DNA of 64,000 nt from Hymenobacter jejuensis (GCF_006337165.1 NZ_CP040896.1:2108001-2172000); one strand, 5' to 3'; shown: positions 27,124 to 35,658, counted from the stretch's first letter. Notes: generated by a model not told the origin, from the letters alone. Numbers and translations: made by a program.

Positions 27124-27702
27124 ATGTTAGCCTTTGTTCTCTTTTCGTCTTCCAAGTTGACCACGGCGGCTGCATTGTGTGCAGGGTTGATGGCCGCGGT
27201 GAGTTCCGACGAAAAGCCGGCTCACAGTACAAAACCAAGCCCGAGGCCAATCCAGCATCACTTGGCACCCGCCGTGCCGGTGCCGCTGGCCAACCGAAGC
27301 ATCTGTGTGATTACCGACGACTCGTTGGCCGGACAGCCTTTCGGCGCCGAGCCGACGATTGACGAGTTGCTGCAAGCGGGCGCTATCATTGTGGTGCGCA
27401 AGCCGTTTGCCAACGTGCACGAGCGGGGCCAGGTCGACACCATTATTGTGCTGCGGCACCAAGGCAACCGGTTCGAGTATTACCGAGCCCCCGACAAGGA
27501 CCTGTTACGCCACGCCTTTATTACCAATTTTCAGCCGACCTACGGCCGGCACTTGCAGAGCGGGATTACAGTAGTATCGCGCAGGAAGTCAACGAGTTGC
27601 CAGAACCTGCGCATCGGCGACACCGAACGCACCAACTACATCTCCGTGACCTACAGCGGCAGCAAAATCAGCACGGTAAAGGTGGAGCCTTACGTAGACT
27701 AG
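27124..27702 (+). CDS. Secreted protein of unknown function
   Basis: A 192-residue protein with an N-terminal hydrophobic segment (residues 1-27, MLAFVLFSSSKLTTAAALCAG) likely to be a signal peptide, a Pro/Lys-rich spacer (DEKPAHSTKPSPRPIQHH), then a compact domain from about residue 58 (SICVITDDSLAG..IDELLQAGAIIVVRKPFANVHERGQVDTIIVLRH). The domain shows alternating strands and no known catalytic motif; one Cys (SCQNLR) occurs near the end. I do not recognise the family. It stands alone with a possible -7-like box (TATACTTG near 27051) and is convergent with the gpmI-linked lipoprotein gene, separated by a perfect palindrome. Confidence 0.6.
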   Translation: MLAFVLFSSSKLTTAAALCAGLMAAVSSDEKPAHSTKPSPRPIQHHLAPAVPVPLANRSICVITDDSLAGQPFGAEPTIDELLQAGAIIVVRKPFANVHERGQVDTIIVLRHQGNRFEYYRAPDKDLLRHAFITNFQPTYGRHLQSGITVVSRRKSTSCQNLRIGDTERTNYISVTYSGSKISTVKVEPYVD

Positions 27703-27736
27703 GCTCTAAAAGGTGCTGGTCCATCAGAAATATAAG

Positions 27737-27779
27737 ATCATCAAGTAACTATTTGACAATCAAATAGTTACTTGATGAT
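27737..27779. repeat. Perfect AT-rich palindrome over the lipoprotein stop codon
   Basis: 19-bp perfect arms (27737-27755 and 27761-27779) around ACAAT; the centre reads TATTTGACAATCAAATA. It contains the last four codons (MHIIK end) of the minus-strand lipoprotein gene and lies between two convergent genes, so it may act as a bidirectional 3' hairpin. Best example of the AT-rich dyad family in this window. Confidence 0.8.
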
Positions 27780-28336
27780 GTGCATCGCAGCTGAGTAGCG
27801 GAGCGTATCGAACATTACCAGCTTTTGCAAGCCTTCGACGCGGTAGTCGCTGAGGACGCCATTGGTGGTGTGCAAATACAGCTTCTTCTCCGAATAGAAC
27901 AGCGGGTTGTTTTGAACAAGCCGCGCTGTGAGCTCGCGTACTTGATCGCCATCGGCGGTAACTGTCAGATTTTCAACGGTATTCTCAATCCCCGGCTTGC
28001 GGACGTAAGCGCGTTGGCCATTCGTGGGGGCTGATTCGATGGCGTACGCACCGCGCAGAGCCGGCTTGTTGATGTCGGCCTGGTAGAAGATTTGCAACTC
28101 CTTAGTCCAGTCTACGTGGGGCACGCGAGTGGTTTCCAGCTTTCCGTCGCGTAGATTTACCTTCTTCTCCACAGCCGGATTTTGCCGGTTCAGCAGCTGC
28201 GCTTGGGCATCAAGAAAGCCTTTGACGTCGAAATATTGCGTGCTGTGCGCCGCGGTTTGCTGAGGTTGCGCTTGCTCATCGGAACCGCACGCGGTGATTA
28301 GCAGCCCCCAGCCTGCTACCAGCCAAAAGCTACGCA
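27768..28336 (-). CDS. Hypothetical lipoprotein, overlaps gpmI
   Basis: A 188-residue lipoprotein with a short signal (MRSFWLVAGWGLLITACGS; lipobox ITAC). The mature part (YFDVKGFLDAQAQLLN, PHVDWTKELQIFYQADINKPAL, ENLTVTADGDQVRELTARL, NPLFYSEKKLYL) has the strand-rich look of small periplasmic proteins and is recurrent in Hymenobacter-like genomes next to gpmI as far as I can judge, but has no named family. The ATG at 28336 overlaps the last codons of gpmI by 7 bp, suggesting translational coupling. The last codons lie within a perfect 43-bp palindrome. Function unknown. Confidence 0.75.
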
Positions 28337-29892
28337 TTCGCAACGGGACTCGGAACAGCTTGCTCGGTGGGCTGCAACAGCGAATTTCCCGTCATATCGG
28401 CCGGTTGCGGAATGCCCATGAGCGCCAACACGGTCGGGGCAATGTCGCCCAGCTTTCCATCCGACAACGTGCCGTGGTAGTTGTTGTCAGCTAAAATGCA
28501 GGGAACCAAGTTAGTAGTGTGTGCTGTGTTGGGCGTGCCATCCGGGTTGATCATCATGTCGGCGTTGCCGTGGTCGGCGATGACGATGCAGGCATAATCG
28601 CTGGCTAGGGCGGCCTCTACTACATCTTTGGCGCAAGCGTCCACGGTTTCCACGGCCTTTACTACAGCCTCGAATACACCGGTATGGCCTACCATATCCG
28701 GGTTGGCAAAGTTGAGCACGACGAAGTCGGCCGACTTGGCTTGCAACTCCGGCACAAGCGCGTCGCGGAGGTCTTTCGCGCTCATTTCGGGCTGCAAATC
28801 GTAAGTTGCCACCTTAGGCGAAGGCCGCATGATGCGGGTTTCACCGTCAAATTCCACTTCACGGCCACCGGAGAAGAAGAACGTAACGTGTGGGTACTTC
28901 TCGGTTTCGGCGATGCGGATCTGCTTTTTGTGGTTGGCCTCCAGTATCTGCCCCAGCGTGTTATCGAGGTTATCCTTGTCGAAAATCGGGGTGACGCCCG
29001 TAAAAGTGGCGTCGTAATTGGTCATGGTGAGGTAATGCAGGTTCAGCCGGTGCATGTTGAAGGCGTGAAAATCCTGCTGCGTGAGGGCCTGCGTGATTTC
29101 GCGGCCGCGGTCGGTGCGGAAGTTAAAGCAGATCACCACGTCGCCCTCCTGAATAGTCGCCAAAGGCTGTCCGTCGGCACCCACTTTCACGATGGGCTTC
29201 AGGAATTCGTCCGTTACACCCTCCTTGTACGAGTCGAGCATCGACTGAATCAGGTTTTGCGAGGGCGTGCCTTTGCCATTCACCAGCAGGTCGTAGGCGA
29301 TTTTCACCCGTTCCCAGCGGTTGTCGCGGTCCATGGCGTAATAACGGCCCACAATGGAAGCGATTTTGCCCCCAGCGCGCTCCAGGTGCTGCTCCAAGTC
29401 GTTGACGTAGTTGACACCGGCCTTGGGATCGGTATCGCGACCGTCGGTGAAGGCATGAATAAACACCTTGTGCACGTCGGCATCGTGCGCCAAGGTGCAC
29501 AGGGCTTTCAGGTGTTCGATGTGCGAATGCACGCCGCCATCCGATAGTAGCCCTATGAAATGCAGGTTTTTAGCGTTTGTGCGGGCGTATTCGAAGGCAT
29601 TGGCCAAGGCGGGAATGCCGCCTAGTTTGCGCTCGCGAATGGCTTTGTTGATGCGCACCAAATCCTGGTACACCACGCGGCCGGCCCCAATGTTCATGTG
29701 GCCAACCTCAGAATTGCCCATCTGGCCTTCCGGCAACCCCACGGCTTCGCCCGAAGCTTGCAACTTGCTGTGCGGGAAGCGCTGAAACAGCGAGTTAACG
29801 AAGGGGGTTTGGGCTTTGTCAATGGCGGAGACCTCTTTGTTCTGCGCCAAGCCCCATCCGTCCAGAATCACTAACAATACCTGTTTATTCAT
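28330..29892 (-). CDS. gpmI: 2,3-bisphosphoglycerate-independent phosphoglycerate mutase
   Basis: A 520-residue cytoplasmic metalloenzyme interconverting 3- and 2-phosphoglycerate in glycolysis. The N-terminal VILDGWG contains metal ligand D11, and S61 in MGNSEVGHMNIGAGR is the serine phosphorylated during catalysis. Later motifs HAFTDGRDTDPKAG, FRTDRGREITQAL and VIADHGNADMM supply the other metal ligands, as in typical iPGM. Length and order are normal. An exact TAnnTTTG box ends four bases before the ATG, so the transcript may start at or within the start codon (leaderless). A lipoprotein gene overlaps its 3' end by 7 bp and is probably coupled. Confidence 0.97.
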   Translation of the reverse strand: MNKQVLLVILDGWGLAQNKEVSAIDKAQTPFVNSLFQRFPHSKLQASGEAVGLPEGQMGNSEVGHMNIGAGRVVYQDLVRINKAIRERKLGGIPALANAFEYARTNAKNLHFIGLLSDGGVHSHIEHLKALCTLAHDADVHKVFIHAFTDGRDTDPKAGVNYVNDLEQHLERAGGKIASIVGRYYAMDRDNRWERVKIAYDLLVNGKGTPSQNLIQSMLDSYKEGVTDEFLKPIVKVGADGQPLATIQEGDVVICFNFRTDRGREITQALTQQDFHAFNMHRLNLHYLTMTNYDATFTGVTPIFDKDNLDNTLGQILEANHKKQIRIAETEKYPHVTFFFSGGREVEFDGETRIMRPSPKVATYDLQPEMSAKDLRDALVPELQAKSADFVVLNFANPDMVGHTGVFEAVVKAVETVDACAKDVVEAALASDYACIVIADHGNADMMINPDGTPNTAHTTNLVPCILADNNYHGTLSDGKLGDIAPTVLALMGIPQPADMTGNSLLQPTEQAVPSPVANA

Positions 29893-29896
29893 ACCA

Positions 29897-29904
29897 CAAA
29901 GATA
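29897..29904 (-). promoter_or_regulatory. -7 promoter box abutting gpmI start
   Basis: On the minus strand TATCTTTG matches TAnnTTTG exactly and is separated from the gpmI ATG by only four bases (TGGT). No TTTG -33 box is evident. Confidence 0.45.
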
Positions 29905-30032
29905 AGGGCAGGGCGCGTAACGTGTCTATTTTCTTATCTTGGTCTGATCAGGGCCAACGCAGGAGATATTTTATACGTAGTGCCCTGTTGGCATAGTTTT
30001 AGCGTATTGCATGATGCATTCTTTACTCTAGT

Positions 30033-30431
30033 ATGAAACGCAACTTATATCGGGCCTTGGTCATTACCTGTCTGGCGCTGCTCTCCATCGCTGGCTACGC
30101 GCAGGGTGAGGCCTTCGGACCCGTTCGCGACGCTATTCGCACCGGCTCTTCGCATGAGCTGGCCCAATTCTTCAGCGCCACCGTGGAGCTGGGCTTTGAT
30201 GGTGACAAGCAAAGCTACAGTCCTACGCAGGCCGAGTTCGTGATGAAGGATTTCTTCGCCAAGAACGCTCCCAACGGGTTTGAATACATCCACCAAGGGG
30301 CCAGCAACGGGGGCATCCCCTACGCCATCGGAAAGTATAACGGCAAGAGCGGTTCTTACCGCGTGTTCGTCAAGATGAAATCGGAAAGCGGCACCTTCAA
30401 GATCGACAACATCGAGTTTACCAAGGAGTGA
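30033..30431 (+). CDS. DUF4783 family exported protein
   Basis: A 132-residue protein with a cleavable signal peptide (residues 1-23, ending SIAGYAQG). The mature part matches the DUF4783 pattern: AIRTGSSHELAQFFSATVELGF, YSPTQAEFVMKDFFAKN, an FEYIHQGASNGGIPYAIGKY strand pair and KIDNIEF at the end, a small NTF2-like alpha/beta cone. The function is unknown; members are common in Bacteroidota next to nadC, as here. A strong terminator separates it from nadC, whose promoter box overlaps the end of the terminator. Confidence 0.88.
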   Translation: MKRNLYRALVITCLALLSIAGYAQGEAFGPVRDAIRTGSSHELAQFFSATVELGFDGDKQSYSPTQAEFVMKDFFAKNAPNGFEYIHQGASNGGIPYAIGKYNGKSGSYRVFVKMKSESGTFKIDNIEFTKE

Positions 30432-30455
30432 CCCGCCACTTCGTTAGCGAATACT

Positions 30456-30487
30456 AAAAAGGCCCCGGCGCATGTCGGGGCCTTTTT
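30456..30487 (+). terminator. Rho-independent terminator of the DUF4783 gene
   Basis: AAAAAGGCCCCG (30456-30467) pairs with CGGGGCCTTTTT (30476-30487). Confidence 0.9.
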
Positions 30488-30488
30488 C

Positions 30489-30496
30489 TATTTTTG
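30489..30496 (+). promoter_or_regulatory. -7 promoter box abutting nadC start
   Basis: TATTTTTG fits TAnnTTTG exactly; four bases separate it from the GTG start at 30501. It begins right after the T tract of the preceding terminator. Confidence 0.4.
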
Positions 30497-30500
30497 TACC

Positions 30501-31361
30501 GTGCAAAACGCCCCTTACCTCACTCCGGAAGCTCTTTCAACGTTTATCCGCACGGCGCTGACCGAAGATGTGGGCGACGGCGACCATTCTTCGCTGGCTG
30601 CCATCCCGGCCAACGCCCGAAATCGCGCCAAATTATTGGTCAAAGGCGAGGGTATTCTGGCCGGTGTGCAGTTGGCTCGCCTCATCTTTCGGGAAGTGGA
30701 TCCGGCGTTGCGTATGGAGCTGCTGCTGACCGATGGTGCTCCCGTCAAACACGGCGACGTAGCCTTCATTGTGGAAGGACCTGCCCGCAGCATTCTGACG
30801 GCCGAGCGCTTGGTACTCAACTGCATGCAACGGATGAGCGGCATTGCCACTTACACTGCCTATCTGACAACTTTGCTGGCCGGTACCAAAGCCAAACTGC
30901 TCGACACCCGCAAAACGACGCCCAATTTTCGGTTGTGCGAAAAGTGGGCCGTGGTGATCGGCGGCGGCGTCAACCATCGCTACGGGCTCTTTGACATGAT
31001 CATGCTCAAAGACAATCATGTGGATTATGCCGGCGGCATTCGGCAGGCCATTGAAGCCACGCATGCGTACCTGAAGCGCACCGGCCGCGATCTGCCCATT
31101 GAGGTAGAAACCCGCTCGCTGGCCGAAGTGCAGCAAGTGCTGGAAACCGGCGGCGTGTACCGCATCATGCTCGACAACATGCGGCCCGCGCAAATGCGGG
31201 AAGCCGTCAGGCTCATTGGTGGTCGCTACCAAACCGAGGCTTCCGGCGGAATTACGGAGCAGACCATCGCCGAAGTAGCCGCTACCGGCGTAGACTTCAT
31301 TTCCGTAGGCGCCCTCACGCACTCCGCCACTATTCTAGACATCAGCCTTAAAGCATATTAA
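30501..31361 (+). CDS. nadC: Nicotinate-nucleotide pyrophosphorylase (carboxylating)
   Basis: A 286-residue enzyme converting quinolinate and PRPP to nicotinate mononucleotide in de novo NAD synthesis. Typical motifs are seen: EDVGDGDHSS near the N-terminus, ERLVLNCMQRMSGIAT, the substrate-binding DTRKTTPNFRLCEKWAV, the GGGVNHRYGLFDMIMLKDNH signature, the barrel strand EVETRS, IMLDNM, and the phosphate-binding EASGGI. The start is GTG at 30501, matching the usual position of YLTPEAL; no in-frame ATG lies nearby. A TAnnTTTG box ends four bases upstream, so the message may be leaderless. nadA and nadB are not in the window. Confidence 0.96.
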   Translation: MQNAPYLTPEALSTFIRTALTEDVGDGDHSSLAAIPANARNRAKLLVKGEGILAGVQLARLIFREVDPALRMELLLTDGAPVKHGDVAFIVEGPARSILTAERLVLNCMQRMSGIATYTAYLTTLLAGTKAKLLDTRKTTPNFRLCEKWAVVIGGGVNHRYGLFDMIMLKDNHVDYAGGIRQAIEATHAYLKRTGRDLPIEVETRSLAEVQQVLETGGVYRIMLDNMRPAQMREAVRLIGGRYQTEASGGITEQTIAEVAATGVDFISVGALTHSATILDISLKAY

Positions 31362-31459
31362 CTCGTTGAATGCGAATGCAATTCGTTGATTATTAGATAG
31401 TTGAAAAACTGCTGATAGATTAGCTACTTCGTCATTTGAGCATTTGACACTACCGCAAC

Positions 31460-32083
31460 ATGAATCAACCCAATCAACGTGGTTTCCGTCAGGCGCAAGG
31501 GGCTTCGCCACTTGCCATCCGGACCAAAAAAAGCCAGCTCGACACCAACACCTACACCAAGTTGGCCATGGCCCAGGTGTGGCGCAAGGAATGGTGGTAC
31601 GCTCTGATTCCGTTTGCCATCGGGCTGTTGCCCGCCGTAATTTGGCATTCGTGGTGGTGGCTGGCCTTAGCGGCCCTGCTGACGCTGCTTTACGTGCTGT
31701 TGCGCTCGGCCCAGATCACGGGCGTGACGCAGATGGAGCAAAGCAAGGCGCTGTTTGAACGCTTTAGCTATGAGATTGATGCTAAGCAAATTGTGATGCG
31801 CCTCAACGAGCGCGAAGGCCGTGCCCTGCCCTGGAACATGATCGGTAAAGCCAAGCGCGACGCCGAAGGCTACCTGCTGTGGTTGCAAGCCCCCGAAATG
31901 CCGGCCGAGCTCAAAGGCTGGCGTTTGTGGGTGGCGCGTACCTTTGAGACGCCGATGTTTTTGCAGCTGCCCCTCAAGATCTTCAACTCGCCTAACGACA
32001 TCAAGCTGTTCGACTCCATGCTGCGGCGCAAAAACCTGCTGCCCGCCGCGACCGGGCTCGGCAACGGCCCCGCTTCGGCGTAA
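31460..32083 (+). CDS. Two-TM membrane protein, possibly YcxB-like
   Basis: A 207-residue protein with an N-terminal polar region (about 45 residues), two adjacent membrane helices (about 46-85, WWYALIPFAIGLLPAVIWHSWWWLALAALLTLLYVLL) and a C-terminal cytoplasmic domain beginning FERFSYEIDAKQIVMRLNEREGRALPWNMIGKAKRDAEGYLLWL. That arrangement, two helices followed by a PH-like beta domain with a W-x-x-I turn, is like YcxB-type proteins, but the assignment is tentative. The function is unknown. A small lipoprotein gene follows 57 bp downstream on the same strand. Confidence 0.7.
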   Translation: MNQPNQRGFRQAQGASPLAIRTKKSQLDTNTYTKLAMAQVWRKEWWYALIPFAIGLLPAVIWHSWWWLALAALLTLLYVLLRSAQITGVTQMEQSKALFERFSYEIDAKQIVMRLNEREGRALPWNMIGKAKRDAEGYLLWLQAPEMPAELKGWRLWVARTFETPMFLQLPLKIFNSPNDIKLFDSMLRRKNLLPAATGLGNGPASA

Positions 32084-32140
32084 CCCTTGGTCGGCCGAAC
32101 CGGTATTCATTTACTCCTGCTTCTTTTTTCTTCGCTTTAT

Positions 32141-32482
32141 ATGAATAAAAATCTTTTGTTCTCTGCGCTGGCGGTAGCCGCTCTTGCGCTGAATGCATGC
32201 AGCGCTGAACCTTCGGATTGGCGTCCGGAAAACAAAGTATCCGTAGATCAGGTAGCGCCGGGTACGCGTTCGAGCGACAACTTCGACCAGCACACCGAAG
32301 CCGCGCCGAATCAAGCCAAGGGCGGTGCCATTGCCGAGCCCATCAGCTCCCACGCAACCCTCGAAAAGCAAGCCTTACCCACGGCCGATCAGGCCCGTAC
32401 TGCTAACGAGCAGGAGGCCAGCAAGAACGCTAAGCCAAGCCAGGAGGACACCACCGCCAGCGGCCACGAAGTTCAGCGTTAA
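32141..32482 (+). CDS. Small hypothetical lipoprotein
   Basis: A 113-residue lipoprotein with a clean signal (MNKNLLFSALAVAALALNAC; C20). The mature part is hydrophilic and rich in Ala, Glu, Asn, Gln and Thr with no hydrophobic core, so it is probably disordered. The frame is open upstream to a TTG at 32087, but the ATG at 32141 starts the signal peptide. A metal-binding lipoprotein gene follows 18 bp downstream and a ZIP transporter further on, so a surface role linked to metals is possible but unproven. Confidence 0.7.
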   Translation: MNKNLLFSALAVAALALNACSAEPSDWRPENKVSVDQVAPGTRSSDNFDQHTEAAPNQAKGGAIAEPISSHATLEKQALPTADQARTANEQEASKNAKPSQEDTTASGHEVQR

Positions 32483-32500
32483 GCACCTCGCGCAGCCGTG

Positions 32501-32779
32501 ATGTTGGCAAACTGTAAACCGGCCGTCGCGGGCGTATTGCTGGCGGCGGCTACTGCTTTGGCGGGGTGCAACAACCAACCGCTTGCCGAGAAGACCAGCG
32601 TTTCGTCTGCTGCCAAGCAGGAGGCGAGCCAGCCCGTCGCGAAGCCCGTGTTGGCTTACGTGTGCCCCATGGGGTGCGAGGGCAGCGAAAGCAACAAGCC
32701 CGGCAAGTGCCCTGTCTGTGAGATGGAACTCGTACGCAACCCTGCTTACAAGCCAAGTACCTCCTCCGACTCGCTCTGA
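32501..32779 (+). CDS. Lipoprotein with heavy-metal-binding (HMBD/YHS-like) Cys motif
   Basis: A 92-residue lipoprotein (LAGC lipobox, C23). Residues about 53-77 read YVCPMGCEGSESNKPGKCPVCEM, with C55, C59, C70 and C73; this is the short heavy-metal-binding motif found at the N-terminus of CusB/CopA-type proteins and as free-standing periplasmic proteins. It differs from the usual CPMHP form because His and Pro are replaced by Gly and Cys. The ATG at 32501 is preferred to a GTG at 32498. The gene sits between a small lipoprotein and a ZIP metal transporter, which supports a role in metal binding at the envelope. Confidence 0.8.
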   Translation: MLANCKPAVAGVLLAAATALAGCNNQPLAEKTSVSSAAKQEASQPVAKPVLAYVCPMGCEGSESNKPGKCPVCEMELVRNPAYKPSTSSDSL

Positions 32780-32833
32780 AGGTGGCGAGAAGGTAACCGT
32801 AAAGTCGCAGGTAACGCTTTGACTATCAAGGTT

Positions 32834-32870
32834 TAACAGCAAAGGGCGCTCACAGCGCCCTTTGCTGTTA
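32834..32870 (+). terminator. Strong hairpin after the HMBD lipoprotein gene
   Basis: Perfect 17-bp stem (32834-32850 / 32854-32870) with a CAC loop; a T run is missing, so either an inefficient terminator or an RNA-stabilising 3' hairpin. Confidence 0.65.
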
Positions 32871-32940
32871 GCAGAAGTATGTTACTTATAATCAATTATT
32901 TACAAGTGAGGTGCCTGCCCGCTTAAGATATACAACTCCT

Positions 32941-33678
32941 ATGTGGCTTTCTGTGCTGATGCTGTTTTCCACGGTGCTGGGTGCGGGCTGGCTGACCCGG
33001 CTTGTGCCCACAGCGCGCACCACCTGGATGAAGCCGCTGCTTGCGTTTAGCGGAGCGTATCTTTTCACGCTGACCATCACGCATTTGCTGCCCGAAGCCC
33101 TTACCCTGACGCCACACAACACGCATCGGGTAGGCTATTTTGTGTTGGCGGGCTTTTTCGGGCAGCTGCTGCTGGAGGTGTTCTCCCAAGGAGTTGAGCA
33201 CGGCCACATTCACCACCAAACCCATCACGCTGGCCGCGTGCCCTACCTGCTGCTGTCGGCGCTCGTGATTCACTCTTTTTTTGAGGGCAGCATCTTGGTG
33301 CGCAACCCCGAAACGGAAGGCGTCGGGCAGAATTTCTACGCCATCACGGCCGGTATAGCGCTGCACCACATCCCGGCCGCTTTTGCGCTTATGGCCGCGT
33401 TGCTGATGCGGCTCAACAGCTTCTGGCGGGCCTTGCCGTATTTGGTGCTGTTTGCGCTGGCGGCGCCCGCCGGCATCATCGTGAGCAACTACGTAGTACT
33501 GGACGAGCTGCTCAGCAACGGTTGGTACGCGGCGTTGCTGGGTTTGGTAGCCGGCAACTTCCTGCACGTTTCCACCACCATTCTCTTCGAAACCAGCCCC
33601 GACCACCACCTCAACGTGCGCAAGCTAGTGGCCACTCTCATCGGTGCCCTGCTGGCCCTGGCTGTAGATTGGGTGTAA
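32941..33678 (+). CDS. ZIP family divalent metal transporter
   Basis: A 245-residue membrane protein with about eight hydrophobic segments. ZIP features are visible: the TM2-end HLLPEAL (48-54), a His-rich loop VEHGHIHHQTHH (85-96) between TM3 and TM4, the TM4 metal-site motif HSFFEG (111-116), and the TM5 motif LHHIPAAF (141-148). It should move zinc, iron or another divalent ion into the cytoplasm. The ATG at 32941 is chosen; the frame extends to a GTG at 32911. It is preceded by a metal-binding lipoprotein gene and a hairpin, and is convergent with cbpM. Confidence 0.88.
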   Translation: MWLSVLMLFSTVLGAGWLTRLVPTARTTWMKPLLAFSGAYLFTLTITHLLPEALTLTPHNTHRVGYFVLAGFFGQLLLEVFSQGVEHGHIHHQTHHAGRVPYLLLSALVIHSFFEGSILVRNPETEGVGQNFYAITAGIALHHIPAAFALMAALLMRLNSFWRALPYLVLFALAAPAGIIVSNYVVLDELLSNGWYAALLGLVAGNFLHVSTTILFETSPDHHLNVRKLVATLIGALLALAVDWV

Positions 33679-33700
33679 TGTTCAATAAATCAACTAGTTG

Positions 33701-34033
33701 CTAAATCCAGTCGTCGGCATCGAAGATTGGCCCCATGCCTCGGAGCACACGCTCCAGTTGTAGCGCACGGGCGCGTTGCCGCATCAATTCTTCCTGCAAG
33801 TCCAGTAGGCGCTGGCGCATCGACAGAATCACGTCAATGCCTTCTTTATTAATGCTTAGGTCCTGATGCAAGCGTACCAGCCGGGCTAGGTGTTCAGGCT
33901 CAACTTGCAGTGTATCAGGCGCTTCGGCTTGGTGTAGCAATCCGAGCTCTACAAACTCGCGCAAGTCGTGCTCACTCAGGCCGTAGGTGGCGGCGCAATC
34001 GCGGAAGGAAATGGTGAGGATGTGCGTTTCCAT
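33701..34033 (-). CDS. cbpM: Chaperone modulator CbpM
   Basis: A 110-residue small protein with a MerR-like winged-helix N-terminus (SFRDCAATYGLSEHDLREFVELGLL) and a C-terminal helical arm (residues about 60-98, INKEGIDVILSMRQRLLDLQEELMRQRARALQLERVL). This is the CbpM architecture; CbpM binds the J-domain of CbpA and inhibits its co-chaperone activity. It lies 52 bp downstream of a cbpA-type gene on the same strand, the standard cbpAM arrangement, which makes the call firm. The stop is near the 3' end of the convergent ZIP gene. Confidence 0.88.
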   Translation of the reverse strand: METHILTISFRDCAATYGLSEHDLREFVELGLLHQAEAPDTLQVEPEHLARLVRLHQDLSINKEGIDVILSMRQRLLDLQEELMRQRARALQLERVLRGMGPIFDADDWI

Positions 34034-34085
34034 AGCGGTAGGAAAATAACAGCAGATACAAAAGCAGTCAGTTTTATATAACTAT

Positions 34086-35039
34086 TTAAGATTCAAGTGT
34101 TTCGCCACGGAGCTTGGCTAGTTGCCGAAACAGCTCTTTCTCCTGGTCGGTGAGGTGTTGCGGCAGCGTCGGAACCAGGCGCAGGTATAGATCGCCAAAC
34201 TGCCCCGCCTGCCGATACAGCGGAAACCCTTTGCCGCGCAGCCGCAGCCGGGTGCCGTTTTGGGTTTCGGGCTTGATCTTGATTTTGACCGACCCCGACA
34301 GCGTTTCCACCACCTGTTCGCCGCCCAAAAGGGCTTTGTAAATGCTGATGGGCACTTCCATGGTCAGGTCGTTGCCGGTGCGGGTGTAGCGCGGATCGGG
34401 CAGCACCCGAAACGTAAGGTACAACGACCCATTGGGGCCACCGTTGCGGCCCGGTGCGCCCTGGTCGCGCAGCCGAATGACCTGTCCGTCTTCTACGCCG
34501 GGCTGAATGGTGATGCGCAGGCTCTTGCCGTTGACGTTGATCGTGCGCGGCCCGCCGCGGTAGGCGTCTTCCAGCGAAAGCTCCATCTCGGCTTGGTAGT
34601 CGTGGCCCGCGCCGGGCCGCGGGCTGCCCCCTTGCCGGCCGCCCATGCCGCCAAAAATAGAGCTGAAAAAGTCGGAGAAATCGGCGCCGCCAAACGGGTC
34701 TTCGGGTCCACTGCCGCCTCCAAATCCGCCAAAACTACCGCCTTGCCCTTGGGTATACTGCGACCAATCGAAGCCACCGCCACCGCTGCCACGGCCCGCA
34801 CCCGCCTGCTGATAGCGCTGCCAATCGGCGCCGAGCTGGTCGTACTTGCGGCGTTTTTCTTCGTCGCTTAGCACTTCGTTGGCCTCGTTCAGCTCCTTGA
34901 ACTTGCGCTCGGCTTCGGGGTCGTTTGGGTTTACGTCGGGGTGGTGCTGCCGCGCCAGCTTGCGGTATGCCTTTTTAATCTGGTCGGTAGTCGCGTTTTT
35001 CTCAACGCCCAGGATCTTATAATAATCTTTGTAGTCCAC
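34086..35039 (-). CDS. cbpA: CbpA-type DnaJ co-chaperone
   Basis: A 317-residue J-domain protein that stimulates DnaK. The J-domain is N-terminal with HPD at 33-35, followed by a long Gly/Phe-rich region (about 75-145) and the two C-terminal substrate-binding beta domains (from about 150). There is no CxxCxGxG zinc finger, which separates it from DnaJ and fits CbpA. Translation starts at a GTG (35039). cbpM lies directly downstream, as in other cbpAM operons. The short 90-bp gap upstream contains a 12-bp inverted repeat (35048-35059 / 35111-35122). Confidence 0.92.
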   Translation of the reverse strand: MDYKDYYKILGVEKNATTDQIKKAYRKLARQHHPDVNPNDPEAERKFKELNEANEVLSDEEKRRKYDQLGADWQRYQQAGAGRGSGGGGFDWSQYTQGQGGSFGGFGGGSGPEDPFGGADFSDFFSSIFGGMGGRQGGSPRPGAGHDYQAEMELSLEDAYRGGPRTINVNGKSLRITIQPGVEDGQVIRLRDQGAPGRNGGPNGSLYLTFRVLPDPRYTRTGNDLTMEVPISIYKALLGGEQVVETLSGSVKIKIKPETQNGTRLRLRGKGFPLYRQAGQFGDLYLRLVPTLPQHLTDQEKELFRQLAKLRGETLES

Positions 35040-35128
35040 GGCTAGTCAGGAATGAAGAATTGGGAACGAAAAATGAGAAATAAAGCACGAGAAAAGCAGG
35101 TCCTGCTTCTTTCTTCATTCCTCGTCTT

Positions 35129-35482
35129 TTATTCCTTCTTATTTTTCAGGGGATCGTGGCCCCAGTTCATGAGCGAGTAGCGCCACCGCGAATTCTCGAT
35201 ATCTTCTTGATGGTGAGGGCCTTGCTTGAGGTGGCGGCTGATGTACGAATGTACTTTGTGCATGTGCGCCTCGTCGGCGGCGGTAAGCTCCGCTTTCTTT
35301 TTGCGCAAAATCTCGATGATGTGCTCGCCGGACTTATGCCCAATGCTTTCGCCGTCGCCGCTGTCTTGGCCCACCGATTTCGACTCGTCGGTCTTTAGCC
35401 ATTTCTCTATTTCGCCGGCCGTCATATTGACCTGCTGTTTAAAATCGGTGTAGATGTCTTCGGAATCCTTCGAATCGCGCAT
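35129..35482 (-). CDS. DUF3140 family small acidic protein
   Basis: A 117-residue soluble protein, rich in charged residues. DUF3140-like segments are EDIYTDFKQQVNMTAGEIEKWL, SVGQDSGDGESIGHKSGEHIIEILRKKK and HMHKVHSYISRHLKQGP, ending SLMNWGHDPLK, consistent with the family that is found widely in bacteria and often near stress genes. The function is unknown; it has been suggested to be DNA-associated but that is not established here. The ATG at 35482 is used; the frame reaches a TTG at 35509. It lies 89 bp upstream of cbpA on the same strand and may share its transcript. Confidence 0.8.
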   Translation of the reverse strand: MRDSKDSEDIYTDFKQQVNMTAGEIEKWLKTDESKSVGQDSGDGESIGHKSGEHIIEILRKKKAELTAADEAHMHKVHSYISRHLKQGPHHQEDIENSRWRYSLMNWGHDPLKNKKE

Positions 35483-35658
35483 GGTGAATGGGTGGTTGGG
35501 GTGAAACAAAAGCGTTCGGTTAGGGGGGCGTGGCCGCCTTTTCCAAACGCACCGGCTCCGGCGCGGGTTGCCTGCTCGACGCTAAGATTTTGGCCGGTAA
35601 TTTGTATTTTAGGAGTTCTCGTTACTTCTACATCTTTCACTTACTTCTCATCCCACCC

